In this document: piece after piece, positions 1-7,430 of the stretch
Numbering within the stretch: position 1 is the first letter of the stretch
How the letters are laid out: every line of letters begins with the position of its first letter
DNA from: an uncultured bacterium
GTDB lineage: Bacteria > Planctomycetota > Planctomycetia > Pirellulales > UBA1268
Direction of reading: 5' to 3'
Length of the DNA: 15,033 nt
Assembly: GCA_937959175.1 (NCBI GenBank)
Contig: CALGAS010000270.1
Coordinates: 1 to 15,033, forward strand
Translations under genes and position numbers: made by a program
Notes under the pieces: model-generated
The model's input: only the letters and a program-made list of their open reading frames with translations
Databases searched by the model: none
Told to the model about the DNA's origin: nothing

Positions 1-2
1 CC

Positions 3-1298
3 AATAGCCTGCTGCGGGTCTTTCGGATCGGCGAGCGGAACAGGCGGGATCCCGGCGTCGGCGACGCGGCGGTGATTGAACCGCCCGCCATCGCCGCTCC
101 CGCCGTCGTCGGCGGCGGCATCATGGGCGCGGGGATCGCAGCCAGCCATCTGCGGCGGGGTTTCGCCGTCCGTCTCGTCGACACCAATCCCGAGGTGCTG
201 GCCGAGAACGTGCCGGGCATCCTCGACGAGGCCGCCTGGGATCGCGTCGCCAAGCGGAGCGATCCGGCCGCTGCCCTGGCCATGGCCGGTCGTCTGCAGA
301 CGGCCACCAGCCTGGCCGCCTTGGCCGGCAGCGATCTGGTGATCGAGAGCGTGCTCGAACGGACCGACCTCAAGCAGCAGGTGCTCGCCGACATCGAACG
401 GGCGGTCGCTCCCGAGACGATCATCACCACCAACACCTCGACCAACCCGATCGCCAAGCTCGCCGAGGCCCTCGTCGACCCGAGCCGGTTCTGCGGGATG
501 CACTTCTTCAATCCGGTTCGGCGGATGGTCCTCGTGGAGGTGATCCGCGGGCCGGCGACGAGTGACGCGACCGTGGCGGCGGTGGTCGCCCACGCCAAGC
601 GACTCGGCAAATGCCCGGTCGTCGTCCGCGACAGCCCCGGCTTTCTCGTCAACCGGGTCTTGATGCCCTACCTCCACGAGGCGGTCGAGATGGTTCGCGA
701 GGGTATCGAGCCGGCCCGAATCGATCGGCTCTCCCGTGCCTTCGGGATGCCGATGGGCCCGATCGAGCTCTACGACATGATCGGCCTCGACACCGCCTTC
801 TACGCGGGGCTTGTGCTCTCGGCCGCCTACGGCGATCGGATCGAGGCGTCGCCGCTGATCCCGGCACTGGTCAAGGCGGGCCGGCTCGGCCGCAAGACCG
901 GCAGCGGCTTCTATCGCTATCAGGGCACCGGCCCCCAGGCCAGGGTGGCTGCCACCGGCGACGAGGAGGTGGCCCGGATCGTTGCCCGCTACGAACTGCC
1001 TCCCCGAGAGACGAGCGACCGCGAGATCAGCGACCGTCTCTTCCTGCCGATGCTGCTCGAGGCTCTGCTCGTGCTCGATGAGGGGATCGTCCGCGACGGC
1101 CGCGACATCGACCTGGCGGTGATCCACGCCCTCGGCTTCCCGCCCTTCCGCGGCGGCCTCTTGGCCTGGGGCGACTCGCTCGGCGCCGCCGAGGTCGTGC
1201 GGCGGCTGGAGCCGCTGGCCGACCTCGGCCTGCGGATGCAGCCGCCTGAGCGGCTTCTGGCCCTGGCCCGCACGGGTGGGCATTTCACGGCCGAGTGA
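3..1298 (+). CDS. FadB/FadJ-type multifunctional enzyme, 3-hydroxyacyl-CoA dehydrogenase part (5' partial)
   Basis: Oxidises L-3-hydroxyacyl-CoA to 3-ketoacyl-CoA with NAD+, the third step of beta-oxidation. The reading frame is open from base 3 with no stop, and the residues before the GTG at 72 (NSLLRVFRIGERNRR) look like the helix that links the enoyl-CoA hydratase and dehydrogenase domains of FadB/FadJ proteins. I therefore read this as the C-terminal half of a fused enzyme whose hydratase domain lies left of the window. The Rossmann motif GGGIMGAGIA is at about 111-140. The catalytic pair is visible as His (codon 501-503, in GMHFFNP) and Glu (codon 537-539), 12 residues apart as in E. 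coli FadB (His450/Glu462). The second 3HCDH repeat, with GFPPFRGG, ends the protein. The stop overlaps the thiolase start as GTGA, which suggests translational coupling. A stand-alone dehydrogenase starting at GTG 72 is the less likely alternative. Confidence 0.88.
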   Translation, partial: NSLLRVFRIGERNRRDPGVGDAAVIEPPAIAAPAVVGGGIMGAGIAASHLRRGFAVRLVDTNPEVLAENVPGILDEAAWDRVAKRSDPAAALAMAGRLQTATSLAALAGSDLVIESVLERTDLKQQVLADIERAVAPETIITTNTSTNPIAKLAEALVDPSRFCGMHFFNPVRRMVLVEVIRGPATSDATVAAVVAHAKRLGKCPVVVRDSPGFLVNRVLMPYLHEAVEMVREGIEPARIDRLSRAFGMPMGPIELYDMIGLDTAFYAGLVLSAAYGDRIEASPLIPALVKAGRLGRKTGSGFYRYQGTGPQARVAATGDEEVARIVARYELPPRETSDREISDRLFLPMLLEALLVLDEGIVRDGRDIDLAVIHALGFPPFRGGLLAWGDSLGAAEVVRRLEPLADLGLRMQPPERLLALARTGGHFTAE

Positions 1299-2521
1299 CC
1301 GCTCAACTCCAGAGACAGCCGATGTCGATCCAGCCGCCCCATCGTGATCCCGCCGTCACCCCGGTCATCGTCGCCGCCTGCCGGACTGCCATCGGCCGGG
1401 CTCATCCGGAGAAGGGCGTGTTTCGGCAGGTCCGCGGCGATGAACTGGCCACCGCGGCGGTGCGGGCGGCCGTGGCCCGCAGCGGCGCCGATCCAGACTC
1501 GATCGAAGACGTCGTCCTCGGGGCGACCCAGCAGCGGGGGGAACTCGGCGGCAACGTCGCCCGCTGCGTCGGCCTGATGGCCGGGCTGCCCCTGGCCACC
1601 GCCGGCACGACGGTCAACCGCCTCTGCGGCTCGTCGCTGCAGGCGATCGCCCAGGCGGCCCATGCCGTGGCTGCCGGCGGGGCCGATGTCCAGGTGGTCG
1701 GCGGGGTCGAGCACATGCAACACCTCCCGATGGAGGCGGCGATCGACATCCATCCCCGGGTGCTCGCCCGCACCAGCCGCGGCATGCTCTCGATGGGGCT
1801 GACCGCCGAGCACCTGGCCGCGACCTGCGGCATCTCCCGCCAGGAGCAGGAGGCCTACGCGCTCGAGAGCCACCGCCGGGCGGCGGCGGCGACCGCCAGC
1901 GGGCTCTTCGAAGACGAGATCGTGCCGGTGCTCGGCCATGACGAGGCCGGCGGCATCCTCGAGGTCAGCCACGACCAGTCGATCCGGGCCGATGCCTCGC
2001 TCGAGGCGATGGCGGCGCTCGAGCCTGCCTTTCTGCCGAAGTTTGGCTCCGTCACGGCGGCCACCAGCGCACCCTTGAGCGACGGGGCGGCGGCGGCGGT
2101 GCTGATGTCGCAGGCCGAGGCGACCCGTCAGCGACTCGAGCCGCTGGCCCGGATCGTCGCCACGGCCGTCGTGGGCGTGCCGCCGGCTGCGATGGGAACC
2201 GGCCCGATCGTCGCCACCCGCCGACTGCTCTCCCGGCCGGCGGCCGCCGGGATCACACTTGCCGACATCGATCTGATCGAGCTCAACGAGGCCTTCGCCG
2301 CCCAGGCGATCCACTGCATCCGCGAGCTTCAGCTTGATCCGGCGAAGGTCAACGTCCGGGGCGGGTCACTGGCGATCGGCCATCCCCTCGGGGCCAGCGG
2401 AGCCCGGATCACCGCCACGCTCCTGCACGCACTTGCCGACTCGGGCGGCCGGCTCGGCCTGGCGACGATGTGCATCGGCCTCGGCCAGGGTATCGCGGTG
2501 CTCTTCGAGCGTATGGAGTGA
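1295..2521 (+). CDS. Thiolase (acetyl-CoA acyltransferase, FadA/FadI-like)
   Basis: Cleaves 3-ketoacyl-CoA with CoA to give acetyl-CoA and a shortened acyl-CoA, the last step of beta-oxidation. At 408 residues it has the normal length of the family. All catalytic elements are present: nucleophilic Cys111 in NRLCGSS, the NEAF loop in ELNEAFAAQ, His363 in GHPLGASG, and the acid/base Cys393 in CIGLGQG. The GTG at 1295 overlaps the upstream stop by 4 bases (GTGA). An in-frame ATG at 1322 (MSIQPPH) lies closer to the conserved start of the fold (VIVAACRTAIGR) and is an equally reasonable start; neither has a strong ribosome binding site. Its place directly after a FadB/FadJ-type alpha subunit matches the usual fadBA or fadJI pairing, so the two probably form one complex. 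Degradative thiolase is favoured over biosynthetic by context, not by a diagnostic residue. Confidence 0.93.
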   Translation: MTAQLQRQPMSIQPPHRDPAVTPVIVAACRTAIGRAHPEKGVFRQVRGDELATAAVRAAVARSGADPDSIEDVVLGATQQRGELGGNVARCVGLMAGLPLATAGTTVNRLCGSSLQAIAQAAHAVAAGGADVQVVGGVEHMQHLPMEAAIDIHPRVLARTSRGMLSMGLTAEHLAATCGISRQEQEAYALESHRRAAAATASGLFEDEIVPVLGHDEAGGILEVSHDQSIRADASLEAMAALEPAFLPKFGSVTAATSAPLSDGAAAAVLMSQAEATRQRLEPLARIVATAVVGVPPAAMGTGPIVATRRLLSRPAAAGITLADIDLIELNEAFAAQAIHCIRELQLDPAKVNVRGGSLAIGHPLGASGARITATLLHALADSGGRLGLATMCIGLGQGIAVLFERME

Positions 2522-2555
2522 ACCCAGGGTGGAACCGGTCGGAGCGAGCAACCAA

Positions 2556-5500
2556 ATGAATCCTCTCGATACCGAAACGGCCGAGACTGGTGCGTCTGCG
2601 ACCGCCCGACGTCGTCTTTCGGCGGCATCGTCTGCTGCGGGTGAGCCTGCCGCGGTTGATTCGTTGGTTGGCCTGCTGGCGGCCCGGGCCGCCGTTTCGC
2701 CCGACCGGCCGGCGATCGTGGTGGCCGAGGATGAGACGGTGACGACCTGGACCTGGCTCGAGCTTGCGGCCGCCGCCCTGCGGGGGGCGGAGCACCTCGA
2801 GGCTGCCGGGCTTTGCCGTGGCGATCGGCTGGCCCACGTCGGCTCACACTCGGCCGAATGGTTTGTGATCGACCTGGCCTGCCTGCTCGCTGGCATCGTA
2901 CACATGCCGCTCCACGCTGAGGCGGCCGCCGCCGACCATCGCGAGCAACTCGGCTGGCTCGAGCCGCGGGGCCTTGTGGCAAGCGGCTCGCTGCCGGGCG
3001 GCCGGCTTTCCGGCTGGGCTGCGGAAGGATCGGGGCGGGTGGCGGTCCTGCCTCCGGCCGGCGGCTGGCTCCAGGGCGATCGGCCGGACCGGCAGCTGGT
3101 GCAGGCGGCCCTGTCTGCTCGCAGTGACGCGACCGACCCCGACGCCTGCTGCACGATCGTGCTCTCCTCCGGCACGACCGGCCGGCCCCACGGCGTGCTC
3201 CACTCCCAGCGGACACTGCTGGCCAACACGTTGGCCGTGTCGGAGGTCTTCCTCGACGATCCCCGCGACGTCCGGCTCGCCTGGCTGCCGGCGAGCCATC
3301 TCTTGGCCCGGGTCGGCGACCTTTACACAGCGATCGAGCGGGGCGGCTGCCTCAACGTCGTCGCCGACCGCACCACGATTCTGCCCGCCTGCCAGGCGAT
3401 GCCGCCGACAGTGATCCTCGGCGTGCCCGCCTTCTTCGAGCGGCTCGAGGCGGGGGTCCGGGCCGGTCGGATCCCCGATCTCGCGGCGGCCCTCGGAGGC
3501 GAGGTGCGGGTCTGCGTGTCGGGCGGGGCACCGCTGCGACAGCGGACAGCCGACTTCTTCGCGGCCCGCGGCGTCCCGCTGGTCGAGGGCTACGGCCTGG
3601 CCGAGGCGGGGCCCGTCGTGTCGCTCTCCAATCCCCGGATCAATCGGCCCGGTACGGTGGGGCCGCCGCTGGCCGGCGTGGAGCTCAGGCTCGACGAGCG
3701 ACCGGAGAGCCGCGGGCAGCTGCTCGTCCAGACGCCCGCTCGGGCGCTGGCGGTCATTGATGCAGACGGGACGATGCCGCTTCCCGCGTGGCTGGAGACG
3801 GGCGATCTCGCCACACTCGCCGAGGTAGGCCACCTCCGGATCACCGGCCGGCTCAAGGATGTGGTCGTGCTTCCCAACGGCCAGAAGATTCCGCCGGCCG
3901 AGATCGAGCGGGCCCTCGCCGAGGACGAGGCGGTGGCCCAGGTTTGCGTCGTTGGCGACGGCCATCGCTGGCCGGTCGCCCTGATCGTGCCCGAGCCGGC
4001 GGTGATCCGGCGAGCGATCCGCCAACTCGGCCTCGTCGTCTTCAGTCGGGCCGGAGCCCTCCGGCATCCGCGGCTGCTCGCCTGGCTCGCCCGTCGCCTG
4101 GCCCGCCGGCAGGGACAGCTCCCGCGGGCCTGGCAGGTTCGCCGGCTGGCGCTCGTCGGCAGGGCCTTCGATGCTGCCCGCGGCGAGGCGACCGAGTCGC
4201 TCAAGCTCCGCCGCGATGTGATCGCTAGCCATTTTGCCGACGCCGTTGCAGGAGCCGAGGATCTCACTCCGCGGAGGCAAGTCGGGCAGCAGGCTGATGG
4301 GGGAATCCGTCCGGCGGTCTGGGTCGGTCAGGCGGGCGGCTTCGCGACGGCAGCCGAGCTGGCGGCAGCACCGCTGACCTCGGCGGTGGAAGCGGTGCTC
4401 GAGCGGGCGACCGCCGAGCTCAACCACCTTCGCGAGCACGGGAAACTCTACGACGAGCCGAGCGACCGGCGAGGCCCGCAGCCCCCGATCGACGACCCGC
4501 CGCCGCCACCGCGGGGGAAGTTCTCCGCCGCTGCCGAGACGGCCCTCGGCGAGACCGGCCTCTGGGGTCTGGCGGTGCCGACGGCCTCTGGGGGCAGTGG
4601 GGCCTCGATGCTCGAGGTGGCTCGGGCGATCACCGCGGTGGCCGCCAACGCGCCGGCCGTCGCCGGCACGCTCGCGGTCCATTCCTCGATCGGGGCGGTC
4701 TCGGCCGTAGCCGCCTTCGGCACGCCCGAGCAGCAGGCCCGTCACTTGCCGGGCCTGGCGGCCGGCCGGCCGCTCTCGATCTTCGCCGCCACCGAGCCCG
4801 ACGCCGGCTGCGACCTCGGCCGTGTGCAGGCCACGCTCGAACGGCAGGGTGACCGGCTGCTGCTCTCGGGAACGAAGATGTTTATCACCGGGGCCCGGCA
4901 CGGCCGGCTGGTCAAGGTGCTGGCGCGGCTCGACGACCGGCCGGCGGTCGTGCTCACCCGCCTGCCGGAGCGCGATACCGACACCTTTCGGCTGCGGCAC
5001 TACCCGCTCCATCCACTCAAGCAGACCCACAACGCCGCCCTCGAGTTTGACCGATTCGAGGTTAGCGCGGCCGACCTGCTCGAACCACCAGCCGGCGACG
5101 CGATGGCGATCGTCTGGCATGGCCTCAACCGCGGCCGCACCACGCTCGCTGCCCAGGCCGCCGGCACGCTCCAGCTGCTCCTTTCCCATGCGGCGGCCTT
5201 TGCCCGCGAGCGTGAGACCTGGGGCCGGCCGATCGCCACGAGACAGCTTGTGCAAGGGCGACTCGGCCGGATCGCCGCGGCGGCCTTCGCCTGCGAGGCG
5301 GTCAGCCAGTGGGCTGCTGTTGCGGTCGATGCCGGCGGCGGCGAGTGGGAGGCGGTCATCGCCAAGGTGACCGCCAGCACCGCCGTCCGCGAGGCGGCAG
5401 TCGACGCCCTTGGAATCCACGGTGGCCGGGCTTTCCTCGTCGGTCATCCGCTCGGCGACGCCTGGCACGATCACTTCGCCGTCGGTGTCTACGAGGGGGA

Positions 5501-5978
5501 GAGCGATCTGCTCGGCCTGGCCCTGTTTCGCGGCCTCGCCAAGGGCCACCCGCTGGCGGCGCTAGCTCGGGACGGCGGGCGGCTGCAGCGGGCAGCTGCC
5601 TGGCTCGCGTGGCGGGCCGGCGGCTGGAGCCGCGGGTCGCACCGCGACGACGACGCGATTCTCGATCGCCGGCTGCGGGCCCACGCCCGCCGGAGCCGGC
5701 GGCGGTTGGCGGCGACGGCCCTCGAGATCGACCGGGCGATTCGGCGGCACGGCCGGGGGCTCGGCGAGCGGCAGCTGGAGATCGGCGAGATGGCGGGAGC
5801 GGTTCGCGGCCTGGCGTCGATGCTGGCCGTCGCCCACCATGCCGATGCCTCGGGCGATGAGGGGTCAGTGGCGGTGGCTGATGCCTGGTGCCGGTTGATG
5901 GCAGCCCGGGTGAGCGGCCACCGGCTCACGGCGGGCGATTTGCAGGCGATCGCGGCGGTCGGTGCCGGGGTGCGGTGA
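2556..5978 (+). CDS. Acyl-CoA synthetase / acyl-CoA dehydrogenase fusion protein
   Basis: A 1140-residue protein combining two beta-oxidation enzymes. Residues about 30-560 are an ANL adenylation domain (fatty acid + ATP + CoA to acyl-CoA). Visible motifs are the P-loop LSSGTTGRPHG near 202-212, YGLAEAG near 345, TGDLA near 415, GRLKDVVVLPNGQKIPPAEIE, and the C-terminal Lys550 in ESLKLRRD. Residues about 590-1000 are an acyl-CoA dehydrogenase of VLCAD style: TEPDAGCD flavin-loop motif, KMFITGA, NRGR, ETWGRPI, and YEGES with the probable catalytic base Glu980. A Pro-rich stretch lies near 640-652, and about 140 further residues follow the dehydrogenase fold. ATG 2556 is chosen because GGAG at 2541-2544 precedes it and because the frame upstream is inside the thiolase gene. 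Only 34 bases separate it from the thiolase, so it is probably in the same operon. Two adenylation motifs differ from consensus (Lys to His in the P-loop, Thr to Ala after YG), so synthetase activity is less certain than dehydrogenase activity. Confidence 0.88.
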   Translation: MNPLDTETAETGASATARRRLSAASSAAGEPAAVDSLVGLLAARAAVSPDRPAIVVAEDETVTTWTWLELAAAALRGAEHLEAAGLCRGDRLAHVGSHSAEWFVIDLACLLAGIVHMPLHAEAAAADHREQLGWLEPRGLVASGSLPGGRLSGWAAEGSGRVAVLPPAGGWLQGDRPDRQLVQAALSARSDATDPDACCTIVLSSGTTGRPHGVLHSQRTLLANTLAVSEVFLDDPRDVRLAWLPASHLLARVGDLYTAIERGGCLNVVADRTTILPACQAMPPTVILGVPAFFERLEAGVRAGRIPDLAAALGGEVRVCVSGGAPLRQRTADFFAARGVPLVEGYGLAEAGPVVSLSNPRINRPGTVGPPLAGVELRLDERPESRGQLLVQTPARALAVIDADGTMPLPAWLETGDLATLAEVGHLRITGRLKDVVVLPNGQKIPPAEIERALAEDEAVAQVCVVGDGHRWPVALIVPEPAVIRRAIRQLGLVVFSRAGALRHPRLLAWLARRLARRQGQLPRAWQVRRLALVGRAFDAARGEATESLKLRRDVIASHFADAVAGAEDLTPRRQVGQQADGGIRPAVWVGQAGGFATAAELAAAPLTSAVEAVLERATAELNHLREHGKLYDEPSDRRGPQPPIDDPPPPPRGKFSAAAETALGETGLWGLAVPTASGGSGASMLEVARAITAVAANAPAVAGTLAVHSSIGAVSAVAAFGTPEQQARHLPGLAAGRPLSIFAATEPDAGCDLGRVQATLERQGDRLLLSGTKMFITGARHGRLVKVLARLDDRPAVVLTRLPERDTDTFRLRHYPLHPLKQTHNAALEFDRFEVSAADLLEPPAGDAMAIVWHGLNRGRTTLAAQAAGTLQLLLSHAAAFARERETWGRPIATRQLVQGRLGRIAAAAFACEAVSQWAAVAVDAGGGEWEAVIAKVTASTAVREAAVDALGIHGGRAFLVGHPLGDAWHDHFAVGVYEGESDLLGLALFRGLAKGHPLAALARDGGRLQRAAAWLAWRAGGWSRGSHRDDDAILDRRLRAHARRSRRRLAATALEIDRAIRRHGRGLGERQLEIGEMAGAVRGLASMLAVAHHADASGDEGSVAVADAWCRLMAARVSGHRLTAGDLQAIAAVGAGVR

Positions 5979-6024
5979 AACGGGGACTGGCTCCGAGCGA
6001 AGCGAGGTGCCTGTACCCGTTTCA
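5976..6024 (+). repeat. Palindromic repeat, hairpin module H1, copy A
   Basis: A 49-base imperfect palindrome that begins on the stop codon of the fusion gene. Arms of 19 bases pair at 16 positions (TGAAACGGG at the left end, CCCGTTTCA at the right end), and the centre reads GAGCGAAGCGA. Bases 5982-6018 are identical to the reverse complement of 10702-10738. The core GCGAAGC is known as an unusually stable DNA mini-hairpin. It sits exactly where a terminator would, but has no following T-run. REP-type element is my inference. Confidence 0.85.
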
Positions 6025-6034
6025 GATCACGGTT

Positions 6035-6083
6035 GGTTGGTGGTGAACGCGAGGTGGGCGGGTTGGTGGTGAACGCGAGGTGG
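6035..6083. repeat. Two-unit tandem repeat, 26-base period
   Basis: The same 23-base sequence (it starts GGTTGGTGGTG and ends GCGAGGTGG) occurs at 6035-6057 and 6061-6083, separated by GCG. It lies between the H1 hairpin and the second palindromic element, in the convergent gap between the fusion gene and sppA. No coding function is evident. Confidence 0.85.
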
Positions 6084-6088
6084 ATCTC

Positions 6089-6211
6089 GGGAGCGGGATG
6101 GCCCAATGGCCCGCCGTCCGCACCGGCTCGCGCCGGTCGGCTTTTATGCGTCAACACGCACTCCGCACGGAATGCGGGCCCGCCCCGAGCCTGCGTGAGG
6201 CGAACCGCCCG
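6089..6211 (-). repeat. Composite palindromic repeat, copy A
   Basis: Read on the minus strand it begins directly after the sppA stop. It shows a first module (6211 to about 6163, with GCTCGGGG and ATTCCGTG), a small perfect hairpin (TGCGT/ACGCA, 6147-6160), and a second module (6145 to 6089) centred on ACCGGC/GCCGGT at 6122-6137. Both modules align with 10637-10803 on the plus strand: 23 of 28 bases after one gap in the first, 37 of 46 gap-free bases in the core of the second. It may also help terminate sppA transcription. Confidence 0.72.
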
Positions 6212-7243
6212 CTATTCGCCGCGGACGAGGACCGGCCACCAGCTGCAGACGTACCAGGCCCGGGGCGTGGCCAGTTCCGCGAGCCGCTCGAGCGAGACGC
6301 GGGCCCCGGCCGACTGGCCGCCGAGGACCTCGTCGAGGAGGCCCTTGGGCCGCGAATACTTCACGACCCGGGCGGTCTCCCTGTCGAGCCCGGCGAGTTC
6401 AACGGCCCGGTCGACGGCGTCTTCGAGGAAGCCGATCCGATCGACGAGCCCCGCCTCCTTCGCCTGCTCGGCGGTGAAGATCTGGCCGGTCGCCACCGCG
6501 TCGATCGCCTCGTCGTCGAGCTTGGGCCGTCCCTCCTTCACAATCGCCTTGAAGCGGGCAAACATCCCGTCCACGAGGGATTGGAGCACCTTCCGCTCCT
6601 TTTCGGCCAGTTCCGGGGGCCGTTCCTTGGTCGGGCTGAGCATCTCCTTGAGCGGACCGCTGGCGATCGAGTCATCGCGGACATCGATTCGCTCGAGGGC
6701 GGCCGAGAGATCAAAGAAGGGAATGATCACGCCGATCGAGCCGGTCAGGGTCGTCGGCTCGGCGAAGATGCAATCGTCGCGGCCGCCGTTGGCCATGGCC
6801 ACGTAGTAGCCGCCGCTGGCCGTCAGGCCTCCCATGCTCACCACGACCGGCAGTTCGCGGTCGGCGATCAGATCGCTGATCACGTGGTGGAGTTCGTCAC
6901 TGCCGCTGACGGTGCCGCCGGGCGAATCGACCCGCAAGACGACCGCCTTGACGGCCTCGTCGTCGGCGATCGTGTCGAGCTGATGCCGGGCGAAGCCGTC
7001 GCCCCCCATGATCGCCCCGCGGATCGTGACGATCGCCACCTTGTCGGCAGCCAATCGGGAGAGGGAGTGATACTGTTCGAGCACCCGGGCATTGGTTTGG
7101 AAATACTGCGAGAAGGCCGCGGCACTGCCGAGGGCCCAGAGGAAGGAGAGGCCGGCGATGATCCAGGCCAGCCGGACGCTCCAGCGACTCCAGCCGCCAG
7201 GCTGCTCGAGGATCACGCGGGTGGGGGGCGGCTGGTCGGTCAT
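6212..7243 (-). CDS. sppA: Signal peptide peptidase SppA (single-domain, S49 family)
   Basis: A membrane-anchored serine protease that degrades signal peptides left in the membrane after secretion. At 343 residues it is the short form, as in Bacillus, and not the double-length E. coli form. One membrane segment is at about residues 21-44 (WSVRLAWIIAGLSFLWALGS). The nucleophile is Ser143 in LTASGGYY, and the general base is Lys199 in SGPLKEM, the same Ser/Lys dyad as B. subtilis SppA. DSPGG near 106 and TGSIGVI near 167 are also typical. The ATG at 7241-7243 is used; the ribosome binding site is weak. It is transcribed away from the isomerase-like gene, with which it shares a 187-base upstream region, and converges with the beta-oxidation operon. 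The C-terminal ~45 residues, ending in a Trp-rich stretch, are outside the protease core. Confidence 0.93.
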   Translation of the reverse strand: MTDQPPPTRVILEQPGGWSRWSVRLAWIIAGLSFLWALGSAAAFSQYFQTNARVLEQYHSLSRLAADKVAIVTIRGAIMGGDGFARHQLDTIADDEAVKAVVLRVDSPGGTVSGSDELHHVISDLIADRELPVVVSMGGLTASGGYYVAMANGGRDDCIFAEPTTLTGSIGVIIPFFDLSAALERIDVRDDSIASGPLKEMLSPTKERPPELAEKERKVLQSLVDGMFARFKAIVKEGRPKLDDEAIDAVATGQIFTAEQAKEAGLVDRIGFLEDAVDRAVELAGLDRETARVVKYSRPKGLLDEVLGGQSAGARVSLERLAELATPRAWYVCSWWPVLVRGE

Positions 7244-7430
7244 CGGGCGATTCCATCGCGGCGGCGGGGGCAGCGGTGACGATCACCGCTCGCACGACAG
7301 TCTATCCCCGCGGACCGGTGGCGGCCGGTCTGCGGCTGCGGTTGCCCGTTTTCACGGCCGGCCGCTACCTTGAGCGATTCGCGGATCACCGCGAGTGACG
7401 ATGGCCCGATAGCAAGAGGAGTCAAACAAC
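7244..7430. promoter_or_regulatory. Divergent upstream region of sppA and the isomerase-like gene
   Basis: Contains a perfect short palindrome GGTGA-CGA-TCACC at 7275-7287. The words GATCACCGC (7281-7289, 7384-7392) and GTGACGAT (7277-7284, 7395-7402) each occur twice. A weak sigma-70-like pair on the plus strand is TTGCCC (7342-7347) and TACCTT (7366-7371), 18 bases apart. The downstream gene has a good ribosome binding site, AAGAGGAG at 7414-7421. The promoter and operator reading is tentative. Confidence 0.3.

Noticed and set aside
1..75. A frame ending in TGA at 73-75 that would overlap a GTG start at 72 as GTGA
   Set aside because: It looks like a coupled gene junction, but the residues in that frame are low complexity, while the dehydrogenase frame is open to the edge with a FadB-like linker.
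2334..2555. A longer N-terminus for the fusion protein starting at ATG 2334
   Set aside because: It would lie almost wholly within the thiolase gene in another frame and is Arg/Ser-rich without domain character. ATG 2556 has a ribosome binding site.
2844..5549. A 901-codon open frame on the minus strand
   Set aside because: Lies opposite the synthetase-dehydrogenase fusion, which has clear motifs in order. The antisense product is rich in Arg, Gly and Asp with no domain; a GC-bias shadow.
5979..6211. CRISPR array
   Set aside because: The repeats are palindromic hairpins plus one two-unit tandem repeat, without regular spacers and without cas genes.
6080..7279. A 399-codon open frame on the plus strand
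   Set aside because: Antisense to sppA, whose catalytic dyad and membrane anchor are intact; it also runs through the palindromic repeats.
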